A stretch of DNA of 64,000 bases from Acidobacteriota bacterium. GTDB lineage: Bacteria > Acidobacteriota > Blastocatellia > Pyrinomonadales > Pyrinomonadaceae. The notes under the pieces were generated by a model that was not told the origin of the DNA, ran no database searches, and worked only from the letters and a program-made list of their open reading frames with translations. This document shows, in pieces, positions 32,059 to 41,640 of this stretch. The stretch lies in assembly GCA_019239425.1 (NCBI GenBank), contig JAFAZX010000036.1:62001-126000 (forward strand). The letters are read 5' to 3'. Numbering within the stretch: position 1 is the stretch's first letter; every line of letters starts with the position of its first letter. Both the position numbers and the translations under genes were made by a program.

Positions 32059-34764
32059 TCAGAATTCATGCCTCTTGCGGGGGTAGCTGCGTCCTTCGAT
32101 ATTCAGCCGCTTGGGCATGATCTCGCAGTTGTTCGCGCTGTACGGGCACCCCTCGCAGCCCTGGCAGAAGGCCGTGGGCTGGAGCTTACCTACCTCGACT
32201 TGGGTGCCGCCCTCAGCGAGCCGGCGGCAGACCTCACCGACGAACTCGCGGCTGATCCTGTAAAACCGCAGATGGGTTCCATACAGCCGCTTTCGCTCCT
32301 GGCTGTCGGGTCCCGTCTCGATCAGGTCGTGGGTGCGGAGCTGTTTCCCCACCCAGTCCGGGCGCGCCCACTCGGGTATTTCGTTGGTGAAACCCTTCCC
32401 GTAGTTCTCGCTGATGAGGCTGCGCATTTCGAGGACCAGGTGGGTGATGCTGATCATGCTGTACCCTTGGGCGACGAGATTCCTGAGAGCCTCGTGCATC
32501 ACCTGAACCGGGTCATCCTGGTCTACGGTCTTATGCTTCTGCCTGAGTAGCGCGATTTCCAAATTCGACTTCAGCTCGTCGTCACCCGCTAAGGAGGCGA
32601 ACACTTTGAGCGGGGCCGCGATCTCGTCGGCGCGGTCTGTGTTCTTGGGGAACATTCGGCGGTATTCGGCGTCAACCTCCGCCACGTGCTCGAACGCCCA
32701 CGTGTGCATCTCGTCCCGGAGCCTGTCGAGCTTTCTACTCTCCGTAGGGCGTAGGTCGGCGAAGTCATCCTTCAGGTGATCGGGTATCTTTCTCGTCTGG
32801 ACCCTCAACATGCGGCTCCCCAAGATGTGGTCGGCCCCCTGCGTGTTATTGATCATTTTGACGCCGAAGAAATTCAGCCGCTCCGTCCGCATCGTCTTTA
32901 TGTCAGTCCAGAGTTTTACGGCCGTATCTCTGTTGTAACTCTGCTTCAGTGCCTGGGTCAGCTCGCTGTATTCTTCGCCCTTCCTGCCGATAGTCTCCAG
33001 ATCGTCCAGCACGACGAACCCCCGCGACTCGTCGATGAAGCGGGCTATGGAGGCGGCCGAGGACTGGCCGCACACGTAGGCGTTAGCGCAGAGCCGCGCT
33101 AGCGAGCGCCCCATCTGACTTTTACCCGACCCGGCGGGGCCGTTCAGGAAGATCAGGGGGACCGACTCGAATACCGTCTGTGTGTAAGTGACGGGCACTA
33201 CGAGGGCGAGCAGCGCGTAGTCCTCATCGTACGGGAGCCACACGCTGGCTTTGAGGTGAGCCAGCATGTCCCTCAAGATGGAAGACAGGGGACGAGTCTG
33301 TAATTTCCCTTCGAGATATGCCTGAATAGAAGGCCAAGTCCACGTGGCGTACTTGTTCAGTTGGGGCTCGCGGGTGATCAGAGTGCCGTCTGTGAGGCGC
33401 AGAACACGGTTATGACCCTGCGTCCCCTTCGGTGCCGGCGACCACCGGGCCGTGTGAACCGTGCGGTCGCTGCGGACGACCACGGTTTCTAGCCTTTCTA
33501 ATACCTGAACCACATCCTCCCCAGTCTCGTTGCGGCCCATCTCCAACTCGCGCTGTAAGGTCTGAGCCGTGTAATACAGATGCCCGTTGTGGAAAGCCCC
33601 GTTAATGTCTATAGGAGCGTAGGCGAAGCGGCCGGGGGCCGCCCCATCTGTCGGCTCGTCATAATTGATAGTCTGTGAGACGACTGGTGCATTACGAAGG
33701 ATTTCACCGAATTCCTCTATGGTGCCGCCTTGCTGCCAGAAGTCGGTCCAGTCCTTCCCGTATGACTTGGGGACGAGTACGCGGCGAACGTCTCTGCCGC
33801 ACATGCCCGCGAGCTTGGCCGCGACAAAATCCCCCGCCTCGTCATTGTCCTGGCCGAGGTAGACGTTATCCCAGCGCTCCCAAAAATCGTGACTCTTCCA
33901 CTCGTCGGGAATGCCGGTCCCGTGGGTGGAGGTGATCAATAGCAACTCGTTGCCGTAAATAGTACCGGCGAGCGCCTGCCAGTGACGCCAAACGTCCTTT
34001 GCGCCCTCGCAGATGAAGACCCCGACGCGCCCCTCTCCGATCCCATCGGAGTAGTATGTGCGGACCTCACCCTTCATCCAGCCGTTCTTGTCAACAGGGT
34101 TTTTTGTGACGTTGGGTATGTTGTAGTAGCCGTACTTGTTGTAGAAAACGCCGTCGGGGCCGCGCATGGGGTAGACGAGCGCGTCCGATTGCTCTTCGTC
34201 CGTTTTCCTGCGGGTGTACGGTGTCGAGAGGCCAAGCCTAAAATGATCTAATGCTTCGTCGTTCAAGCCGCGTGACGTGAGGTAGGACATTGCCTCCGGG
34301 TTCTCCCGCAGGCGTTTGCGCAGGACGGCGAGAAACTCAAGATTTAAGGACCTTTGAGCGGGTGCCGACTGAGCTGATGGGAAGGGAGGCGCTCCACGAT
34401 CTTTAGCCTGTAGGGATGCCGAGGTGTGGCGCGACACACGCCCGCGCTGAGAGATATTTCTGAGACGATTGTAGCTGTCGGCGTCCAACTCGCCGAGTCT
34501 AAAAAGGAAGTCTTCGTATTCGGGCGTGTCAGTGCCGGTGCCGTTGTCCGAGATGTGAAAGCACTTGACGGCGTGTCTGAGACGGCCGTTGGCTCCTATG
34601 CTTTCAGAGACCCCACACTGGTAGTTCTCATGCCCGCAGAGCGGGCACTTCGACATGTTGAACCACGTGACACCCCCCGCACGTTTAACGCGGTAGCGGA
34701 TGCCGTGCCTGCTCAGCAGAGTCGGCGCGGGTTCGTACAACACCTCGAAGGGACCACCACTCAC
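32059..34764 (-). CDS. Primase-helicase-like replication protein (Zn-TOPRIM-ATPase)
   Basis: A 901-aa protein from GTG 34764, which has GGAGG ten bases upstream and overlaps the integrase stop by one base (TAGTG); a start at 34809 is possible. Domains in order: an N-terminal zinc finger (CPLCGHENYQCG with later C and H), a TOPRIM-like core around residues 230-330 (VGVFICEGAKDVWRHW, then YLGQDNDEAGDF), and a P-loop ATPase with FLNGPAGSGKSQMG near residue 540 and FVVLDDLETIG as Walker B. It ends with a Cys cluster (FCQGCEGCPYSANNC) that resembles Fe-S or zinc ligands. Resembles replicative primase-helicases of plasmids and phage satellites. Confidence 0.8.
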   Translation of the reverse strand: MSGGPFEVLYEPAPTLLSRHGIRYRVKRAGGVTWFNMSKCPLCGHENYQCGVSESIGANGRLRHAVKCFHISDNGTGTDTPEYEDFLFRLGELDADSYNRLRNISQRGRVSRHTSASLQAKDRGAPPFPSAQSAPAQRSLNLEFLAVLRKRLRENPEAMSYLTSRGLNDEALDHFRLGLSTPYTRRKTDEEQSDALVYPMRGPDGVFYNKYGYYNIPNVTKNPVDKNGWMKGEVRTYYSDGIGEGRVGVFICEGAKDVWRHWQALAGTIYGNELLLITSTHGTGIPDEWKSHDFWERWDNVYLGQDNDEAGDFVAAKLAGMCGRDVRRVLVPKSYGKDWTDFWQQGGTIEEFGEILRNAPVVSQTINYDEPTDGAAPGRFAYAPIDINGAFHNGHLYYTAQTLQRELEMGRNETGEDVVQVLERLETVVVRSDRTVHTARWSPAPKGTQGHNRVLRLTDGTLITREPQLNKYATWTWPSIQAYLEGKLQTRPLSSILRDMLAHLKASVWLPYDEDYALLALVVPVTYTQTVFESVPLIFLNGPAGSGKSQMGRSLARLCANAYVCGQSSAASIARFIDESRGFVVLDDLETIGRKGEEYSELTQALKQSYNRDTAVKLWTDIKTMRTERLNFFGVKMINNTQGADHILGSRMLRVQTRKIPDHLKDDFADLRPTESRKLDRLRDEMHTWAFEHVAEVDAEYRRMFPKNTDRADEIAAPLKVFASLAGDDELKSNLEIALLRQKHKTVDQDDPVQVMHEALRNLVAQGYSMISITHLVLEMRSLISENYGKGFTNEIPEWARPDWVGKQLRTHDLIETGPDSQERKRLYGTHLRFYRISREFVGEVCRRLAEGGTQVEVGKLQPTAFCQGCEGCPYSANNCEIMPKRLNIEGRSYPRKRHEF

Positions 34765-36746
34765 TACTGTTGTGCCTCCCGCTGTTGCTCCTCGTAGTAC
34801 ACCAGCCAATGGGCAATGTAATCGGCGGTTCGCAAGTGGGCGTAGGCTCTTCTGACGGTCTCAATCTTGTCGTGTAAGAGGCGAGCCGCCACTTCAAACC
34901 CGTCCGGTCGGTTCTTTATGTAATCGGTCGCGAGGATATGCCGGAATGCGTGAGGCCCAAATCCAGCGGACTCTGGAAGATGCCTTTGCGTCAGCCTAAG
35001 CACCGTCCGCGAGAGGTAACGCTGCTTTATCCGGGCTGTGGGACGAATCTTTGAAGCAGGTGCTCCCATAGTTACAGAGGGACGGAACACGTAATCACAT
35101 TCTTGAGCCCCTAGCAGGTGCGGCCTGTGCTCGGACAAGTAACATTCGATGTGCGACCACAGGGATTTTGGTAGGGGCACACGGTAGTCGTGAGTGGCCG
35201 CGCCGAGGTGCTTGAAGTTTTTGAACGTCCGTGAGTGGAACCACAACCACCAAGAGCCGTCCCTTTTCTGGTAAAGGTTCCCGGAGTTATCGGGCCGGTA
35301 AGTCATAATCGAATAGTGCTTAATTCTTAGCGGAATCGCCGACAGCATCCTGATTAACAGTAGATTGCGGTGGTGAATGGCGAAAGCGCCGGGGTTTTCA
35401 TTCGGGGAGGGAGGCGCTGCTTCGGCTGCGGCGATTAACTCGAAAAGCGCTTGAATCGGGTGTTGGCGGTCAAGAATGGCCCGTATAGGTTCTTCTACGT
35501 CACGTCCGACCCCTATGGCCTTCTCCTTACATAGAGAATTTCTCAGCGCCGTGAACCTTCGGTGGCTGCTTTTGCAGAGCATATCCCAGTCGCCGCACGT
35601 TACCGCCGGCTGTAACCTTTCACCGAACTCAGGGTGCTGTCGGAGATAACCTGTTTCCTCTCTTAAGAGGGAGCAGCAAAAGGAAAGTACCTGAATAGTT
35701 TCACTGGTATAGACTCCACCTGCCCTAAGCCGACGGAACTCAATGAATCTTTCCACCAGTGTCGTATTAGTGAGTAAGGCTAAACTGAGGCTCTGGGCGT
35801 TGAGCCCCTCCCCTTTGAATAAGGGATCACTGTCATCTGTGGGTAAGCATAAAAATCCGAAGTAGCTAGCCAAAAGTTCTTTTTGCCTGACGGCAGTCGA
35901 ATTGATCTGCGTGGAGGGGTCTTCATTCCACCGGCTGTTACGCCTCATGCCCTCCGGCGGACACGGCATTGACATGAACTGCTCTAAACCATTCCATTCA
36001 TCCTGTAAGTGCGTGAGTGAAGAGAAGTCTGTGAGGCGATACTTTCTCACCGTGAGTTTTTGTAAACGCCTACGGTCGGTTGTCGCCCCGGCCCTGTACG
36101 GTCTGGGCTGCGTTTTCGCCAGCCCGGCGCGGGAAAGCAGCGTGGCGGGAGGCAGGTCAAAATAGGTTTCGAGGCGTTGAATATTATCGACCTGGAGGGC
36201 AGACGGGCGTGCGCCCGCCATCCACTGGGAGAGAGAAGTGCGAGGTACTCCGGTGTCCCTCGCGATTGAGAATAGGTTATGGCTACCGCCCCTGATCAGA
36301 AAAGATAGTGCTTCATTGAAGGCGCTCGGTAGACCTTGTGTGTTAATTAGTTTTAACCACGAATCCCTCCATCGGTTGAGCAGTGATTCGCGACTGTGCA
36401 GTGTAGATTCGCTGAGACCCCGCCCTCTAATCCCACCTTGGTGTCTGAGGTGTTTAAGATGGGCGGTGAGTTGTCCATTGAATTCGCAACCCAATTCGTC
36501 GCCTACTGGGGTTTGGGCGTCAACATCTTTATGCCGCATCCAGCCGTTAATTGCCGTACGGTGATTGCGTACAATTTGATGCGACACCTTGGCACTGTAT
36601 CCCTTATCTTCCAGTTCTAGGGAAACGGTGCCCAAGTGATACTCAATCAACTCTGAGTAGGTGAGCTGCTTGGCCGTTTGGTGAGTTGATGCAGGAGTGA
36701 AATGAGAAATAGTCGCCCCCACGGGCGAAGAAAGTGTTCGTGACAT
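34764..36746 (-). CDS. Large tyrosine recombinase with internal XRE-like HTH
   Basis: A 660-aa protein of the tyrosine recombinase superfamily. Catalytic landmarks in the C-terminal third: IPLRIKHYSIMTYRPDN (first Arg), HAFRHILATDY (His-x-x-Arg), LLHDKIETVRRAYAHL (second His and probable nucleophile Tyr). Residues about 160-205 form an XRE/LexA-like helix-turn-helix (ARDTGVPRTSLSQWMAGARP) placed between the N-terminal binding region and the catalytic domain. Strong AAAGGAGAG before ATG 36746. It overlaps the primase gene. Such unusually large recombinases occur in defence islands and transposon-like elements. Function beyond recombination is unknown. Confidence 0.75.
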   Translation of the reverse strand: MSRTLSSPVGATISHFTPASTHQTAKQLTYSELIEYHLGTVSLELEDKGYSAKVSHQIVRNHRTAINGWMRHKDVDAQTPVGDELGCEFNGQLTAHLKHLRHQGGIRGRGLSESTLHSRESLLNRWRDSWLKLINTQGLPSAFNEALSFLIRGGSHNLFSIARDTGVPRTSLSQWMAGARPSALQVDNIQRLETYFDLPPATLLSRAGLAKTQPRPYRAGATTDRRRLQKLTVRKYRLTDFSSLTHLQDEWNGLEQFMSMPCPPEGMRRNSRWNEDPSTQINSTAVRQKELLASYFGFLCLPTDDSDPLFKGEGLNAQSLSLALLTNTTLVERFIEFRRLRAGGVYTSETIQVLSFCCSLLREETGYLRQHPEFGERLQPAVTCGDWDMLCKSSHRRFTALRNSLCKEKAIGVGRDVEEPIRAILDRQHPIQALFELIAAAEAAPPSPNENPGAFAIHHRNLLLIRMLSAIPLRIKHYSIMTYRPDNSGNLYQKRDGSWWLWFHSRTFKNFKHLGAATHDYRVPLPKSLWSHIECYLSEHRPHLLGAQECDYVFRPSVTMGAPASKIRPTARIKQRYLSRTVLRLTQRHLPESAGFGPHAFRHILATDYIKNRPDGFEVAARLLHDKIETVRRAYAHLRTADYIAHWLVYYEEQQREAQQ

Positions 36747-36839
36747 CTGTGCTCTCCTTTAACTTTTTGAGTTGACAAAAAGCGGACGGAAAGCACAGAA
36801 TGACCGATAGATTAGGGTCCAAAACTAATCTGATCATTC

Positions 36840-36873
36840 AAGCGGCCGCGGTCGTGCCAGACCGCGGCCGCTT
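36840..36873 (-). terminator. Hairpin between LexA-like gene and recombinase gene
   Basis: AAGCGGCCGCGGTC (36840-36853) and GACCGCGGCCGCTT (36860-36873) pair perfectly (14 bp) around a 6-base loop, 19 bases after the LexA-like gene stop on the minus strand. No T-tract, so it may be a terminator or attenuator between these genes. Confidence 0.55.
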
Positions 36874-36891
36874 GGCTTCTACCGTCAGCCG

Positions 36892-37230
36892 CTACGACTC
36901 CTCGGCGGCCAGCAACTGGCCGCGCACATCGATCCCCATCAGTACCAGCTTTTTTATCCCCGCAGGCGTCAGCATTATGTTGCGTCGTCGGCGTGGTTCG
37001 CGTGTGAGGAAACCCTTGTTGACCAGCGGGTTCAAATACGGCGCGGCACTCGTACTTCGCAGATGCATAGCCTCTGCTACCTCTCGCTGCGTGGGATAAT
37101 ACTGTTGTGCCATGAAAAATGTCGCCACAAATTTTAAGCAATCTGCCTGCCTATCGGTGAGAGGCGGCAGTCCCCGCAGAGCATCCATCAGCGCTAAGTC
37201 GGTAAAACGTTTTGTGGGTGCTGCTGGCAT
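36892..37230 (-). CDS. LexA-like winged-helix DNA-binding protein (no peptidase domain)
   Basis: A 112-aa protein consisting of the LexA N-terminal type of winged HTH: LPPLTDRQADCLKFVATFFM (like the LTxRQxxVLxxI opening), YYPTQREVAEAMHLRST (recognition region) and KGFLTREPRRRRNI (wing). It lacks the S24 autoprotease domain, so DNA damage could not trigger self-cleavage. It may start later (ATG 37188-37230 region is uncertain), since the operator-like palindrome at 37233 lies just upstream of the longest start. Likely the main regulator of this element's replication and integration genes. Confidence 0.7.
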   Translation of the reverse strand: MPAAPTKRFTDLALMDALRGLPPLTDRQADCLKFVATFFMAQQYYPTQREVAEAMHLRSTSAAPYLNPLVNKGFLTREPRRRRNIMLTPAGIKKLVLMGIDVRGQLLAAEES

Positions 37231-37232
37231 AC

Positions 37233-37248
37233 TGCACTATATAGCACT
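37233..37248. promoter_or_regulatory. Operator-like sequence TGCACTATATAGCACT
   Basis: A nearly palindromic 16-mer directly upstream of the LexA-like gene. It shares 12-13 positions with the perfect palindrome TGCACTATATAGTGCA at 41641-41656 and with CCACTATATAATGTGC at 63608-63623. The location at the start codon suits autorepression. Confidence 0.6.
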
Positions 37249-38669
37249 CACATGATTGCTAAGCAAACAAAAAAAATTTAGGGTAGAGTAATAGTAAATA
37301 TGTGCCGCGTACGTATTCGCCGGTGCTGGTAATAAGCGAATAGCAGGTACATGATGTCTCTAATTCAAGATGATGTTAGTTTTCAGATTACTCGCAAGAA
37401 AGTACCGGGTGCAGTTTATCTTCGTACCGGGCAATTATAGTGGTAAAGGTTAAGTGGTACAGTGCATTGAGCTGGCGGTACAGGGGCTGGTACATGCCAC
37501 CCTAGTCTGTCACCTCTTATTTTATTGAGGAATATTTATTGTTAAGGGTGGTCACTGCTACTGGCACGAGCTGCGGCACTATAAAGACTATGTAAAGCTC
37601 TTTGAAAAGAGTAGCAATGTACCGGGAAGGAGAAATCTTTGACCCCAGTAATTACCTCTTACGATATTTTTTATAATCCATGATTTTCTCGGTCTTAATC
37701 AAAGCGATAACATTGGCTTTCTTAATCATTAACAAAGTCGGGCTATAAACTATTGATAATAAATAGATATGGTGATGATTCCCTTGTGTACACAGGAAAT
37801 CAACTGCATGCATGAATGTTGTTATTTCCATCTTTCAATAAAATGCTAAGCACAAGAGAGTAAAGGGGTTACCTTAAACAGCGGCAAAACGCTGCACATG
37901 ATAAATTTTCTCGGGATAACAAACCAGAAGTATCTTCCCCCAGCGAAGTGAAAATTTTTTTCTCACAGATGAATTTTTTTGGCTGCTAGGTAATACATAC
38001 TTACGCAAAATCCCATCTCACGCTTCCGCAGGCAACACTACCCCTCAGTAGGCTTCCGATCAGAAAAACAGCCATCCGAGGCGAAGCACGATCACTGAAC
38101 CGAGCCTCGGGGCAGACTGAATGCACACGCCGGGCAACCCCTCAAGGATATAATCCAGTGACCTTTCAGGATGCTTTGCGCTCATTATATTCGTGCTTAA
38201 ATTGCAGGCGTCAGCTCTCTAGGTATGGACCCGCAGTGCGGGAGAAATAAGAACTAGGCGACAGCCTCTTAAAAGACTTGTTGATGGCGGTGACTTGTCG
38301 ATGTCGTCGGTTCGTTTACAAGCTCTAAAGCCCTAATGACTGGTTGCATCAGGGCGTGAGTTTTACCGATTGCAGAAGGAAACTAAGGCCCGGATTCTTA
38401 CGTCAAATGCTTCCTGACAGAACCTGTACATTGAAAGAGATAGATTGAAACTTTTGTGCGAGACGGGAGACTAAAAATCGGGTTTTGACAGCAGTGGCGA
38501 TCATTCATATTGGGAAGGAAGGAGACCCCATCAACGAACGTAATTATCCATGCTGATGTCTACTGGCAGCGTCGCAGTAATTACAGGTGAGGGTTGCCAC
38601 TAGGGCTATAATGGCAGACCGAGGTGTCATACCAGACGGCCAGTCTTGAGTTACATAAGGGTGAGAGTG
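37249..38669. other. About 1.4 kb of AT-rich noncoding DNA, probable cis-acting region
   Basis: No convincing gene in either direction. It is visibly AT-richer than its surroundings. It contains seven GGTAC/GTACC sites between 37,346 and 37,626, a TGTGTACACA palindrome at 37,785-37,794, homopolymer stretches (for example T-runs near 37,950-37,980), a TTATCCATG sequence near 38,546 (one to two mismatches from a DnaA box), and no coding ORF above 60 codons. The features suit a replication origin or recombination control region for the element. The remainder looks unremarkable. Confidence 0.5.
37346..37626. repeat. Cluster of seven GGTAC/GTACC sites (iteron-like)
   Basis: GGTAC occurs at 37,346, 37,456, 37,477 and 37,489, and GTACC (mostly GTACCGGG) at 37,402, 37,424 and 37,619. 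Several share the context CGGTACA or its complement. Fewer than one would be expected by chance in 281 bases, so binding sites for an initiator or regulator are likely. Confidence 0.6.
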
Positions 38670-39788
38670 ATGGAAGTTAATAATTTAGATCAACGGTTGG
38701 AGACCATTGACGTGCAGCTCGGCAACGAAGATGAGGCCGTGACGGCACGCCCATTCCACGCCCACAGGATAATCATGGCCGAGGAGGGCGTTCGTTCCGC
38801 CCCGCTCTTTAGCCGCGGGGGCGAATCCACCCTGTTCGAGAAGATAAATGATTGGTACGAGCGCCGGTACGGCGACCGCATGCTGCTGGAATGGAAGATC
38901 GGCGAGATGCCGTTCATGCTTCGCGGCCAGGTTTACTATTACAATTTCCCGACCGTCTTCGGCACCGTGCAACTCGACGCGATACGGTTCGTCGAAGGGC
39001 TTACCGACGACTTCAAGCGCTCCCTGACCAAGGAGGAAGTCCACGCCATCGGCCTCGGCTTCATGGAAGGGTTCCATGATTTTCTGACCCTTGACGGCTT
39101 ACAAAATAACCTGCCGGCGGCCTTGGGCACGGCGGCGCAGGGGATGGTCAAGCGAGCGCTCCAGGATATACGGGCGGCCGTGTCCATCCTCAAGACCAGT
39201 CGCGACGCCCAAGGGGCGATCTACCACGCGCAGCAGGCGACGGAGAAGTTCCTGAAGGCCGCGCTACTCCAGCACGGCTTTACGATCAGCCAGTTAAGGA
39301 GCAGGGCATTCTCGCATAATCTCGACGCGGCGCTCACGGCGCTGACAGGCAAGGACGCTAAGTTCAGACATCTCTCACCCGCTGTGTCTAAGGCGGACCT
39401 CGCCAACATGGACATCAGGTACGAGGATACCGGGCACACTGATCAACAGGCGGTTGAGGCCATTAGTGCCGCCGTACGTGTGGGCGCTTTCATTGGTGAC
39501 CAATGGTGGCTGGATGAGCAGCGCAAAGGGGCGGCACCCACTTTAGAGCTTGGCAAGTTTTACGCCCAGTCCGGCGGTCAGCAGTACAAGTGCGTCGAGA
39601 TCGAAAACGTTCCGGGGAAGGGTGAGCTTGCTACGATGGCCTTGCTGGATCACCACGGTTACTCGGCCTTGCTCCGACAGAAAACGGAATACGCATTCTA
39701 CTACTATGAGATTACAGACCCTGCCGAGATTGGCCGTCTGGAGGGTATCTATCAGAGGGTGATTCTCGGTAAGGGCACGGCCGCCTGA
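38670..39788 (+). CDS. HEPN-domain protein
   Basis: A 372-aa protein from ATG 38670, preceded by GGTGAGAG; a TTG at 38646 is an alternative. The central part (about 165-290) is a HEPN domain: IRAAVSILKTSRDAQGAIYH (helix), QQATEKFLKAALLQHG and RSRAFSHNLD, where the R-x-R-A-F-S-H segment may be a HEPN ribonuclease R-x(4-6)-H motif. N- and C-terminal parts are unassigned. HEPN proteins in defence islands are often toxins or RNases partnered with a nucleotidyltransferase; none is adjacent. Probably an accessory defence or toxin gene. Confidence 0.65.
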   Translation: MEVNNLDQRLETIDVQLGNEDEAVTARPFHAHRIIMAEEGVRSAPLFSRGGESTLFEKINDWYERRYGDRMLLEWKIGEMPFMLRGQVYYYNFPTVFGTVQLDAIRFVEGLTDDFKRSLTKEEVHAIGLGFMEGFHDFLTLDGLQNNLPAALGTAAQGMVKRALQDIRAAVSILKTSRDAQGAIYHAQQATEKFLKAALLQHGFTISQLRSRAFSHNLDAALTALTGKDAKFRHLSPAVSKADLANMDIRYEDTGHTDQQAVEAISAAVRVGAFIGDQWWLDEQRKGAAPTLELGKFYAQSGGQQYKCVEIENVPGKGELATMALLDHHGYSALLRQKTEYAFYYYEITDPAEIGRLEGIYQRVILGKGTAA

Positions 39789-40035
39789 GCGTGGGCCCCA
39801 ACTAAGCTTGTTGCATAAGAGCAACTCCCCCTTTACCCTTGATGAAGGGTAGGATGCTTCGCCGCAACTCACAAGGGTATTACCTGAAAGTAGAAGCGCC
39901 GGACGTTCGCAGGGGCATACCGTCCCCTCCTATATCGCTCGCCGTTCACAGATAGCCGGTCCTATTAGTACGGATACATCTGTCTCCAATTTCTCGCGCG
40001 ACCCTCATTGCACAGGAAAGGGCAGGGTTCTATCA

Positions 40036-41178
40036 ATGTCATTCATTGAACTAATTGCAGAGCCTGTTATCACTACGTTGATTGAAAAGCTGGTGTCTAC
40101 CGCTATTGAAAAAATATTTGAAGAGTTGCGGCCGGGAACACAGTCTGTAGAAACACGGTTAGATAATATTCAAAAAATTTTAGAAATGAACCAAGCTACA
40201 CATTTGAAAGCGGCCCTGTCATTCTTACGCCTGGGCGAACTGGAGAAAGCAAGAGATGCGTTTATTCATGCGGAGGCTAGTGACAGACTCGGTGCAGTAG
40301 CGAGGCTGTATTTAAGTATACTCTTCACAAAAGAGGGCAAGGTTGATTTGGCGAGAGAGAGACTCAAGGTCGCGCTCGGTATTAACCCTTTCATTATAAA
40401 ATTCACTGAACCCTTACAGTTATCCGCGGACAATAATCCGCCTCACGCTCTCACGCCCGCGCGGTCGTGGAGCCGACAACTCAACAGCAAAAGCTTTGTA
40501 AATAGTGTCCCCAGACCGAAGAATACTTTATTGCGATTGCTTAAAGGTCAAGGAAAATATGGGGCGATCAGTACAGTCTCTTGCAGCGGAGGGGACATCG
40601 CGGTGTCGTGGCGTTTAGGAAATGATTTCCTTGAACCTCCTGATGACGGCGGAAGAATAATATCGATGATTAACCTGACAAACGGGTCTTGCGTGTGGAC
40701 AACGACAGTGACCGATAGTGAATTGTTCTTTGCCACCCCTAATCATGTGGTCCTGAAGTCCAGTAAATCGCCTGCAAAATATTTTTTCCTTTCGATGAGC
40801 AACGGGGAGATGCAAAGGGAAGTGAGCCCCGAATATTTTGAAACAATATTTTGTCCAAGCGCGAATGAAGTCAGACAGTCTGACGAATTCAAGCGCTCCA
40901 ATCAGATGATGCCCACGTCAGCATCAATTAAGGTTCATAAAGAGAGGTACACGGCAATAGAGTATAAGAAGAAAAACTTCCTGCAAAAATGGTTCTGGCC
41001 GACTGTTGAATACAAATATGAATCGGCGGCGGTCCTGACAGACCCGTTTGACCTCGGGATATTCCGTATTCGTGCCTCTAACAAGTGGAGTAATTATTTC
41101 AAACCAACGATGGCCGGGAGGAAAGTTTTATATGAAGAACTATTGTACAGCGATGCATTAATCTCAAGGGTGTCATAA
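40036..41178 (+). CDS. TPR-containing protein of unknown function
   Basis: A 380-aa protein. Residues 45-135 contain a helical repeat region typical of TPRs (FLRLGELEKARDAFIHA, LFTKEGKVDLARERLKVA). An N-terminal amphipathic helix may be membrane associated; no signal peptide. The C-terminal ~250 residues are mixed beta strands (SGGDIAVSWR, SCVWTTTVTD) and could be a partial beta-propeller (PQQ-like) region. No homologue recognised. Codon use is AT-rich relative to the chromosomal genes. Confidence 0.45.
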   Translation: MSFIELIAEPVITTLIEKLVSTAIEKIFEELRPGTQSVETRLDNIQKILEMNQATHLKAALSFLRLGELEKARDAFIHAEASDRLGAVARLYLSILFTKEGKVDLARERLKVALGINPFIIKFTEPLQLSADNNPPHALTPARSWSRQLNSKSFVNSVPRPKNTLLRLLKGQGKYGAISTVSCSGGDIAVSWRLGNDFLEPPDDGGRIISMINLTNGSCVWTTTVTDSELFFATPNHVVLKSSKSPAKYFFLSMSNGEMQREVSPEYFETIFCPSANEVRQSDEFKRSNQMMPTSASIKVHKERYTAIEYKKKNFLQKWFWPTVEYKYESAAVLTDPFDLGIFRIRASNKWSNYFKPTMAGRKVLYEELLYSDALISRVS

Positions 41179-41263
41179 AGGAAATCCGCCGGTCAGGAGA
41201 ATTCAGTGCTAACGACGCATGCTAAATAGCTCATGACTCGGCTGACAATATAAGCTGGTATCA

Positions 41264-41590
41264 CTAGCCTGATGTCTGTCGCTTAGCTGCTCTTCCCAAC
41301 CGCCTCACCCCGCCATGTGTCTTCCGGCTAGGAATCTCGCTAGGTAATTCCAAGGTGTCATCGGCCAGCACCTCAAGGTGTACGTTGGCGAGCCGCGCGT
41401 ATTCGAGTAACACGCGGAGCGACGGTTCGCGCGCGCCTAACTCGTAGCCAGAAATGCTGCTGTGCGTCAACCCCTCCTTCTTTACCGCCAGACGTTTGAC
41501 CATTTCTTCCTGAGTGAGGCCGAAGGCGTCTCGGATACGTAGTAGCTTCTTCCCAAGGTACTTGGGGCGGGGGCGGGACGATCTTCCCAT
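41264..41590 (-). CDS. XRE-family transcriptional regulator
   Basis: A 108-aa protein with a classical Cro/C1-type HTH at about residues 14-70: LLRIRDAFGLTQEEMVKRL, LTHSSISGYELGAREPSLRVL. The remainder is a short basic tail. A perfect 16-bp palindrome TGCACTATATAGTGCA lies 51 bases upstream of the start, in the expected promoter, so autoregulation is likely. It is divergent from the zinc-ribbon gene. Confidence 0.8.
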   Translation of the reverse strand: MGRSSRPRPKYLGKKLLRIRDAFGLTQEEMVKRLAVKKEGLTHSSISGYELGAREPSLRVLLEYARLANVHLEVLADDTLELPSEIPSRKTHGGVRRLGRAAKRQTSG

Positions 41591-41640
41591 CAGGACATTC
41601 CTCCTGACGGGAGAATCGGCGTAAACACCGGCTTGCGTTT

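Noticed and set aside
37249..38669. Possible CRISPR or tRNA in the AT-rich noncoding block
   Set aside because: No regularly spaced repeats with spacers and no cloverleaf; only scattered GGTAC sites.
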